From Magnolia sinica (taxonomy: Eukaryota; Streptophyta; Magnoliopsida; Magnoliales; Magnoliaceae): DNA of 64,000 bases. The notes beneath the pieces are model-generated. The model was given only the letters and a program-made list of their open reading frames with translations, was not told where the DNA came from and searched no databases. Made by a program: the position numbers and the translations under genes. This document shows positions 48,557 to 59,421 of this stretch, piece after piece (position 1 is the stretch's first letter; each line of letters opens with the position of its first letter). The stretch lies in contig NC_080577.1 in NCBI RefSeq assembly GCF_029962835.1, positions 3,968,001 to 4,032,000 on the forward strand, read 5' to 3'.

Positions 48557-51500
48557 CTATGCAATCTTAGCCCTTGAGAAATCCATCTCCGGATGCTGCA
48601 AACGAGAATTGAGAGAGAGAGGTCAGGATATTATTGACTACAGGAAGAATGAAAAGAACGAAACAGCAATCAACTATTAAATATGATTCTTGTTTTTTAC
48701 CTCAGCCATGAATTTCTTGAGAATCTCTTGCTTCTGCATCTCATCACTAGTAGGCAGACCCATTGATTTCTGTCGCTGATCAAACTGTAAAGAATGCAGA
48801 GAATTTCAATAACCAATAGGCAAAATATCAAGCCTGCTCATAATCAAGGAAATGTGTCCAAGGTAGTAAGAAAATGCAGAATAGAATAAAGATTAGGAGA
48901 ATCAGCAAGATGAAATAATCATAGGAGCCTTTTTCAATTGTTTGTTAGTGTAGCGACAAAAACTGCATAAAGAAAGAATCAGCAAGATGAAATAATCGTA
49001 AAAACCCACAATATTTTGACACTGGAATCCATAGAATCTAGCAGATAAATGTTTAAACCTAGTAACACATCTTCCATTCACAAAGGACCATGTCAGCTTA
49101 TCAAGCAGAGTCTTCTAGGCTGAGCGCCAACTTATTAAACAATGGCATTGAACAATGAAGAATCAGTAAATTACCATCATTTTTTCTACTGTCTGCCGAG
49201 TTTCAGGATCCAAGTCAGACAGTTTGCTGTTTTCAGGCTCAACTTTCTGTGTATCGACTTCAGGGTCACCTTTAATCAAGGATTTCCACCACTCCATTTG
49301 ATTTTGCTTGGTCAAAAGAATAGAAATGAACTTCCCATCCTCTGCAAAATGTCGTTGTGGCCATTTTCCATCAAGTAAAAACCTATCACATGTAATTAAG
49401 AACATCCTTTTATAAATGCCCAGATCAATAATGACATACCTATACTCCAAAAGCAGTCATCCACTTTAACAGATGCATGAAGCTCCCCCTGAGAGTATCA
49501 AAATGCCGTTATGGGTGAACAAGTGGAATAGGAAGCAAAGAGAAGAAATAATCCAATTGATGGGTACAAAAAGGAGTTTGTTTCAATTTGTTTCTTTCTT
49601 TTCTCTCTTATTAATTTCTGTTCGGATAATTGAAACATGTCTTAATAAAACTAGCAATTCTGTTCATCAAGAAATTTGGGTCAAAAGTGAATGCGTTTTG
49701 CCACTAGTAAGAAAACGAAAAATCAAGCACACTTACATCAATAACAGGAGGATGACCCTTCAATCCAACCTTCAGATGGTTTTTCTTTATTTCGCAATTG
49801 ATAAACCTTGACTTAGTTCCCTCAGGAATTGGAATGGTAACAGTAGCCTCTTGCAATGTTTGAATCCAGGAATACTTTTCTAGATCCAGGCCATTTCCCG
49901 AGTTCGGGTCTGTTCAAGTGTAAGAAAAAATAAGATAAAATAAAATAAAAAATCAGAATCTAGTAGCCCTCCAAAGTAGATCAATTTAGAATATAATTGT
50001 CTTAAACAGTACTCATAATAACCACAATTGTAGCAGTAGGAATAGCAGCAGCAGTAATAGCAACAGTAGTAACAAATTCATTTCAGTTAGGAACAATGAC
50101 AAATGGGTACCAGCATCAGGGTGTAATGATGAAGAAAAGAAGAATCAAGCTACACCCAAGTCACTTTTTCACTAGTGAAGTATTCATGTAACTTGGATAG
50201 CTGGCTGTTATGACTAACTATAAAAGGAAATTTAATAATTTAACTCAAAATAGAACATGATTAGTTCCACACTGTTACAAATTTGAAGCAATTTGGCTTT
50301 ATTTTGCATTAAATTCAAGGCTTTTGGATCAGACATCATTAGCAAATGCAGATTGGTGGAGCCACATAAGCATTGCATAAGCTTTGAAAGATAGAATATT
50401 GCCCAATGTTGCGAGGTTCATCAGCATTGTCTTTGGTTAGGGTTTGCAGTTGTGAATTGACTAGTGAGATGACCCTCTTAATTGGAGTGTGTTTGTTTTG
50501 CTTTAGGACTGAATGCTCCTCTGGAATATTTTGTAGGGTTCATTCTCAACCCTATTGAGGTACTTTCCTAACTAATTGACTCAGTTCATTTTCTACCATT
50601 TGGTTAATGTTCTGGTTACTTGATCATATATTTGGATTATTTGGTCTAGTAATTTGTTTCCTGGGTTTGCTGATCCATGAGACCTTTTGACGGGTTTACT
50701 ACGATGTTTTTAAAGTTGATCTAAAGACTATAAATTGGTGAATTCAATTATTTGATCTCTTCAAGTGCTTCAGGGTCGACCAGAATCAGATAGAGTGCTT
50801 GACATATGTAACTGTAAGAAACTAAAACTTTCATAATGATAGAGGAAATTCACTCAGGTTTCTTTAGATGATCCTAGCCATGACTGATGCTTTGGGAGAT
50901 CCATAAGGAGGTCGGCACTTGCAGGGAAGCCCATTTAAATACTAGAAACAGCATGTCAGAATGGATGTAAGAATGGTGTGTAACATCCCGAAATTTGTTG
51001 CTCAAGTACATACTCGTGCCCAAGAATTCCGAGTGTTAATAATGTAAAGATTTGGATGCTTCAAAATCTTATCTCGATATCCTTTCCATTTAGATCACAT
51101 CCCGTTACATTCACGAAGGTAATCATTCACAAGAGTGAAATCAACCGTATTTATTATTAAATTAAAAGAGTTCAACCAATTATCAAATGCCCTCTCAATG
51201 GGGGCTTATTATATTATCGAGTTCGCAGCGGATTTATAAATTTAAAAAATGAAAAAACTAAATCATAAAACTATCTTCTTATTCAATCAATATAATCCTG
51301 CATTGGGATATGGTCTTCTGGGTCTTCGATCTGTATATCACTGCATCATCTGTACGGTTGGAGAGGGTCAACACCCTACTCATAGTGATGGCTATCCTTT
51401 AATATTAGCAATAATTCAAGAGATCCATAAACATAATGTAAGGGTTCTGATACGTCTCGTACTCCACTACTACGGAAGGTATCAGTATGCACAAACAACC

Positions 51501-54500
51501 TACATAAGATGCATGCCTAGCAAAGTACGTGTGGTTCATCACACATAGCGATCATCACAATGTGGAAAACAATTTAAAGCTATCGGACTTTCCCCGCATC
51601 CCATATTACGAAGATTCGTCGGCGTGTCCAACGTTAACGTGGATTTACGCAGACGCCCCAGGGCAGCACAACACATGGATCGAATGAATTACGTGACACG
51701 ATTTGTTCATGGAGCGACTATTTGCGACATCCAATTCCGGAAGTGATGTAACACGCATTGCGAATTATTTACATTGATTTATGCACCACTACCCAAAATC
51801 CATGGAATTATGTATCGACCAAGGGGGTCGCCACTCGAACTGCATTACGTCCAAGATGTTTATTCGATCGCTAGAAGTGGGATTTCCACATTAGTACTTG
51901 CGTACAAGATAGTGATGTGGTGTTTGAATTGTGCATTTAAAATTCGCAGTGAATTCAGATACTTGAATCATATAAGACAGGTGAAATCAATCCAATTTAA
52001 AATTGTAAAGCTAAAAGAAAATAACCCTCACATAATTCATAAAGATCACGAATAATTAACATCACACCTTAACCATAATTCCCAAATGATAAATAATTGA
52101 TGGTGGTAAATTAAATATTTACAGAGAGGATTCATAGTAACATAGAGGCATGTGAAAGAACAGAATAAATCAAACCAACTCAAGTTAATGTAAGCTTAAA
52201 GGAAATCCCTCACCTTTAATATTTGTGTCTTCTTCGAGTGTGAGTATGTGTCATAAAGTTGGAATCTTAACCTAGCGTTTTAACAATTTGAATGGTTAGG
52301 TTCTTCTATAAATCATCTTGGGTTAGTATATGTCTTACCAACGTGATTGCATAGCTATGAGGTTAAGAGGCTTAACCTTAACTCTTCTCAACTTGAGTCT
52401 ATACTCGGATTTCCCGGCTGAGTCAACTCGTTTCGACTCGGTCTTGGGTGTCTTGAATCAGGCAGTTGGAAGGGAAGAGAGGAGGAAATCTAGAAAGAAG
52501 AGAGGGCTGGTTGTGGGCCTACCTTGGTCTAGTTTGACTCAGTAATTCAGCGAGTTTGCAGCACTTGTTTTCCCAAACTTCGTTTCCTTTCTCTTGTTGT
52601 CGTGTGGTTCCTTCTCCTTCTCTTTCTCTCTTTCTCCTTCTGTATGATTTTCCTTTTCTAATCCACACTAGGCTTTTATAGCTTCCAATCCAGCGAAAAG
52701 GAAGTCCCAACCGGAAGAGCTTCGTTTTACGCAGTCTTCCGTCACTGGCTTGCGCGTGGGTTCAAACTCATATTCCAATTGTTGTGTTTGGTCCTATATA
52801 TTTGTTGGGGGAGGTTTTCTTGAAGAAGGGCTATCCAATGGACACCTTCAATCAACTCCTGATCGTTTATCGTTGATCGTGTTACTTGGCGTGTGATCAG
52901 GCAGATGGCCATCGTTTTACTGGCAGATTGATTCTCAACTTTTCTTGGTTTGAGACGATCCTTTCGAACGGTTTGATATTGCTATCCGATGATCCCTAGC
53001 CCACAGGATTCTTGATCTGTTTACGTTGCTTTCTTGCAATGTAATTTTCAGGGATCTTGCAGACGCAATTTCCGGAGATGTGGTTTGTGTGAGGAAAAAT
53101 GGCGGAATACCATATTCTCCTCTTCCCTGTGTTCCTTTCGGACGGCTTGGGTAGGGTCAGAATCCCACTCCTCAAGGTTTGGAGGGTTCAGATCGGCAAG
53201 ACTGCCAGTGTAGGAAGGATGGAAGGAATTCTGTTTTGGTTGCTGGTTTTGTGCGGCACTTTGTTCAGACGGACTGGTGTAGATGACATTGCTTCTCTGC
53301 GTCGGGAGTTATCGAGCTCTCTGGTCGTGGGAGGGAGTTGTGTCCGATGGACGGTTTGGATTTGGTCACAATGTTGTGATGGTAGGTTCCATCCTCTTTT
53401 GCAGGTTGGTGTCCGGTTCAAAATCTCGAAGATGGAAGCGTGAAAGACGGGAGAGGACCTTTCTCTTTGGGAGAGTCCTAGTCAAACACTATCTGACTGG
53501 CTCTTTAGTTTGGGTGGTCCGTGGGTGCACTTAGTTTGTACACCCGAATTTCCGGTTTTGGGCCCTACGTAATGTTATAGTTGGATCCTCACCGTCCGTT
53601 TGATCATTTGGTGTGTATAGGTCCTTGAGTTCAGGACGAGGTTGGCATGAGGTTTAAGTGGCCGTGTTTCATTGTTCTTAGGTTTTAACCTTGGCTTTCT
53701 TTGGAATCTGACAGTGAGTTCTCTTGAGTCTGACTATGGTTTGTGATTTATTTTAGGGTGAATTTGAGGTTACTTGTATTGTGTTGAAAAGAGTTTAGGA
53801 TATTACATGGTAGCAGCAACAAAATGTAGAAATAATGCGAGGGCATTTTCACACCGGGCTCAAGTGGGGTGGCCTATGGGATGCAGGGGGCATACTCGGG
53901 GTGGGAGGTCCGCATAACCCATGGATTTGGGGCCCGTGTGAGGCGAAACTCATGGATTTGGGGCCCACGAGAAGGGTTCGGCCGAGGACCTAACCCATAG
54001 ATTTGGGGCATGAGCTATGAAATAAAGGGATTAATTCGTCATGCTATATCAGTTTGAGCTTTTAGAGCAAGTGGTTAATTGTCTTGCATCAAATTGGTAT
54101 CAGAGCGAAATGTCTTCATTTTATTTCGGTTTTCAGCAAGGTCTGGTCGAATCATCTAGCTCAGCCCAATCATAACCTATACAGACAGGTCAGGTCAGGT
54201 AGGGTTCAACCCGAGCCTAACCAATTTACTTAAATGGACCACGTTTTCTAGCCCAACTCTGAGCTACTGCCTATTTAGCTTGCATTGAACCTGCCTCAAA
54301 AGTGGTGGGTCAATTGACTCATGGGATGGCCCGACCCATTGCCAAATGTCAGTCTAGTCATCGTGTGGATCTACTAGGAGTCAACCTTGGTTGTCTGATG
54401 GTCTAGGAAAGGTTTCCATGTGGTGTGGCTAGAGTGTGCAACCATTGCAGCCAGTTAAGCTGGAGGATGTCGGCCTTGGTAAGCATAGTCCATGCGGTGG

Positions 54501-57231
54501 AAGCATGATGCTTTGATGGCCAATAAAACCTAGGTTCTCTGTCTTAGACCTGTTAACCATATTGTTATTGATAACGAGTGGGTTTACAAGGTGAAACAAA
54601 CCTCAACGGGTGAGGTTGATCGATTTAAGGCAAGACTGGCAGCTATTGGCTATCAACAAGAGAGTGGCATAGACTATACTAAGACTTTTAGTCCAGTCAT
54701 CAAGCCTGCAACTATTCGGATTGTTCTTACTCTTGCCATTCAATTTGACTGGACTATCACTCAGCTGGATGTTTCTAATGCTTTCTTACATGGAGTGTTA
54801 CAGGAGGAAGTATATATGGAGCAGCCTAGAGGTTTTGTTAACTCAGAATTTCCTGATTATGTCTGCAGACTTAAGAAATCGCTTTATGGCCTGAAACAGG
54901 CTCCTCGGGCTTGGTTTATGAAGCTGTCCCAGTCACTCTTGGAGTTTGGTTTTACCTCATCCACTGTGGATTCCTCTTTGTTTGTTTATCACAACGATGA
55001 TGTTCATTTGTTCTTTCTCATTTATGTTGATGACATCTTAGTAACCGGGACACATCAGGCCATGATTTCTTCCCTCATCAGTCAACTCCAGCTTCAGTTT
55101 AAGATGAAGAACCTTGGTGACTTGCATTTCTTTCTTGGCATTCAAGCTCATGGGGACTCTTCTGGTTTACACTTGAGGCAGACTAAATATATTAATGATC
55201 TTCTCCATCACACTAAAATGGCAGGAGCTAAACCTTTTCCTTCACCATGTTCATCAGGATTTCCGTTGTCCCTTACTAGTGGCGAGCCACTTACTGCTGA
55301 TCAAGTGACAGAATATAGGCAAACGGTTGGGGCATTGCAATACTGCACCCTCACCCGTCCAGACATCTCATTCTCTGTCAACCAACTCTGCCAATTTATG
55401 CATTGTCCCACTTCCTCTCATTGGTCTGCAGCCAAAAGAGTACTAAGATATCTTAAGGGGACTATCATCATGGCTTATGGTACACAAAAGGTCCTCTATC
55501 TCATCAGGTCTTTTGTGATTCTGACTGGGCAAGGAATCCTGATGATCGTCAATCAAGTACAGGCTATGGTATTTTCCTTGGCTCATGCTTGGTGTCTTGG
55601 TCAGCTAAGAAACAACCTATGGTGACTCGGTTCAGTACTGAAGCTAAGTACCAAACTCTTGCCTTTGCCACTGTTGAGTTGTATTGGATACGGATGCTCC
55701 TGCAAGCTCTTTGCATTCCACTTGCTGCTTCTATTCTCTGGTGTGATAACATTGGTGCTTTAGCCTTGGCTTCCAATCCTGTTTTCCACACCAGAACTAA
55801 GCACATTGAGGTGGATTTTCATTTCATTCAGGAGAAGGTTGCTAACAAGGACATTTCCCTTCAGTTCCTTTCCACACAAGACCAGCTTACTAATGTGTTC
55901 ACTAAGGGGTTTAAGTTCAGCTCGGTTTTGTCTTCTTAGAGACAAGCTGCAGGTGTGTCTCCCCCCTTCCAGCTTGCGGGGGGGTGTAAAGCAGAAAGCA
56001 TTCGTAACTTTGACTAAGATCACTGATAAAAACAGTCAAATCCCTTGATCTTCTCCAACAACCTTAACAAACCTGATCTCTCTCTCTTTTGTAATTTTAA
56101 AGTTCAAATCAAATGTTTGTTAGGGTTGTTATTTCCCTCTTTGTTTGTAAATTCAAATCTCTCGTAACCTATAATATCCCAAGTGTATATATATGTCACA
56201 TACCTTTCGGATCTGGTCATGAAGCCAGAATTCCAAACAGTTCCAAGCAACCTTTGCAGAAGTGATGCCATAAACCGAGGGTGCCACCTTATGAGAAAGA
56301 GTGGCATTAATCCAATCAAGAACAAACTGATCCTTTTTTGTGTCATAAAAGAAAAGTTGGATTGAGATTAGAGGTCTGTCTTCCCTGATCATCTGAGAGG
56401 AATTTACCTAGGCACGGTTCTGAACCATCCACGATGCCCATCAAATCATTACTTTTGAGTACAGGAACAATTTGTAATAACCACATGAGATAATTCTCCC
56501 TATCAAGCTTAGCCGAAACAAGTTGACTAAGGTTAGGAGCAACAAAAGCAACAGCATAAGAGTTTGAAGAAGAGGTAGCCATGAGGATAGGATAGGAGAA
56601 AATATATGAATCAAACGTGAGTCAAGGTCTCTGATACCATGACAGAGATTGAACTGTTTGGAATTCTAGCTTCATGACCAAATCCGAGAGGTATATGGCA
56701 TATATATACACTTGGGCTCTGATGCCATGACAGATCCGAGAAAATATATGGATATTGTAGGTTATAAGAGATTTGAATTTACAAACAAAGATGGAAATAA
56801 CAACCTAATAACAACCCTAACAAACATTTTATTTGAAATTTAAAATTAAAAAAGAGAGATAGATCAGGTTTGTTAAGGTTGTTGGAGAAGATCAAGGGAT
56901 TTGACTATCTTTATCAGTGATCTCAATCAAAGTTACGGATTTTTTTGCTTAACAGTTACTACAATTTAAACTAACCATGGTTTGGCTAGTTGTTTGGCAA
57001 GTTAATGTTAGTCGAAGTTGGCGACAGGGAGTTGTTTCCCGAGCTAAAGTTTCAGCGGGATTTTTCCGTGGGTTTTCTAAGCAAGATTTGAGTCATATTT
57101 AGGTATTATTCTAGAGTTTCTTTTATATTTTCATAGGTATTTACTATGCTCTCTATCCTAGATCGGACATCAACCAGTTTCTTTCCCTCTCTCTGCCTGG
57201 CCCGTTGTGAGAGAGAGGGAGAGAGAGGGGG

Positions 57232-57268
<37 letters not shown>

Positions 57269-59387
57269 ACTTTTTGTTAGCCAAGTGGTTTGGAGTGTTT
57301 ACTCCTAAAGTAGAAATCACGGGTTTAAGCTTTGATAAACATAGTTACTTTTTTTATATATACAAAATGATCGTTCCCATATTTGACTGGGGTTTAAGCT
57401 TGACCCAGCCCGTTGTGGAGACTGGCATCCAAAGACTCTGAACCAGTGGGACTGCCTGGTTCGTGTGTTATGAAGTAATTTGGGTTGATTATTGAGTGAA
57501 ATTTATCATTACTTGTCTCCTAATTTAGCAGGGTACTTTAGTCACGAGTTTGCTAGTGTTGGTTTCCGAACAAAATAGTAGCGAACTAGAAGGCTAAGTT
57601 AGAAGTCTTTTACTTTTATCAGTTGAAATTGATTAGATGTGCAGCCTCGATTTTTTACAAACTCTAGGGTTTATGCTCTTCTCAGTTTTAACCTATAAAT
57701 ATTATATTATAGATGAGATATTATATTTTTTTGAGAGGTAGATAAACAAGAGGTGATTTTTTTTATTAGGGGCATTCTCTAAGCCATGGGAAGGTGATTT
57801 CCTAAAAAACTACAGCATGTGACACTCAATACAAGCATAGTGTGAGCTATGCTCATATCAGGTGTGATTCTCTGTATCTAGTTGATGTGATGTTCAATAA
57901 AAAAAAACAATTTTATTCACTCATGTTATTATTTGTCTACCATAACTACAAGCTGAGATCGCCTGCTGATCGGGAACCAATAATAACAGTCATAATCCAG
58001 AATCAATAAGCTATTATATGCAGCAATAAGCAATCGTGTGGTACCGTAATGAAGCAAGAAGGACACCCTCTGTTAATTTAGTGATTCAAACAACTACAAA
58101 ATCCAACAGCCAGTTAAACGAGGGAATGGAGGTGCAACACTTAGGAAGTCATTCCAGTCTCATTATCTGTGTCTGTAAATTTCAGAACCGTAAAATATAA
58201 ATCTCAATTGAAGATTTTTTACATTGTAATCTAACAAAAGCCAGAGGGTAGTTAGTAGTCACATGACTTAATGGTACCCTAGACTTGTATGCCTAATGCA
58301 AGTGCGTTGAACACTCTAACTTAACATAATAGGCTGTGGGGTATCTTAATGTGAGGCATGACATATCTCTCCAATGTGCGCGCGCACAACTAAATAGGCA
58401 ATAGGGTAATTGATTTTGTAGCAATCCCTTGCAATCAGCCTGTCTTTTCCATTCCTCTCTAATTCGTTATGCTCGACTCTACTAGAGTCCTGCACTAATT
58501 GCTAACTAGAGTCCCACTTATGGAGTCCTCTACTGGAGTCCTGCTCTAATTGCTAATTGGAATCATTTACCGGAGTATTGCCCTTCCCGTTGCTGCATTT
58601 CCATTCCCTTCTATATACATGCACTAACTGCTATTAGCCTTCATGAAATTGTTATTTACTGCAATAGCTAAGTCCCAAAAAAAAGGGGATTACCTGTCTC
58701 TGACACTTAAACAGGATCCCCCTTCCTTGAGACATGAACTCCAAACCTACCTGGTTTTTTGTTGTTGTTGTTGTTGTTGTTAACTATGGCTTACTAGTTC
58801 TTTATAGCATATAGAACAAACCATGCCAGTTGAGCTACAGAATAAATGAAAATACAAGAAGGATTCATAAAAATATGAAGTTTCACATCAGATGAAGACT
58901 GCCTATTGTTTTTCCTTTTAAGCAAAGGTATTTGCTTTCTGTGCATTCTAGATTTCTAGTCCATGTTACTGCTACCCTAATGTCATCAAGCTCCTCTACA
59001 CAAAGGAAAACCCCACGCAGAGTGTTGAATGAGGAATTAAAATAGTCAAGATGCAAATTCATGTGGTGGAGCTCTTCATCTCAAAGATTTAACAGGCTGT
59101 TCTTGAAAATTCATTTATTTTACTAATAATTTGAGGGGACTGAGATATTTTGTCTAAAAGAAAAGGGGATGGAGGTGCATAATCATCAGCCCCATACAGC
59201 TAGCCAACATGCATATAATTACTTGTCCTGTTTGTGCATGTGGCTATGAGCGGGCCCCACTGTAAAGCATGGCTTAAAGGATTTTTGTTACTCTCTCAAA
59301 CTGATCATCTAACCATATCAATCCCCTATTGTACTACTCCACTATCTATTTTTAGTGCTTCTCCTCTAAATTCTTCACATTAAGGGC

Positions 59388-59421
<34 letters not shown>

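Noticed and set aside
54591-55625. 344-codon frame as a host gene
   Set aside because: It is a Copia reverse transcriptase with YVDD, frame-shifted into RNase H and followed by a polypurine tract and LTR.
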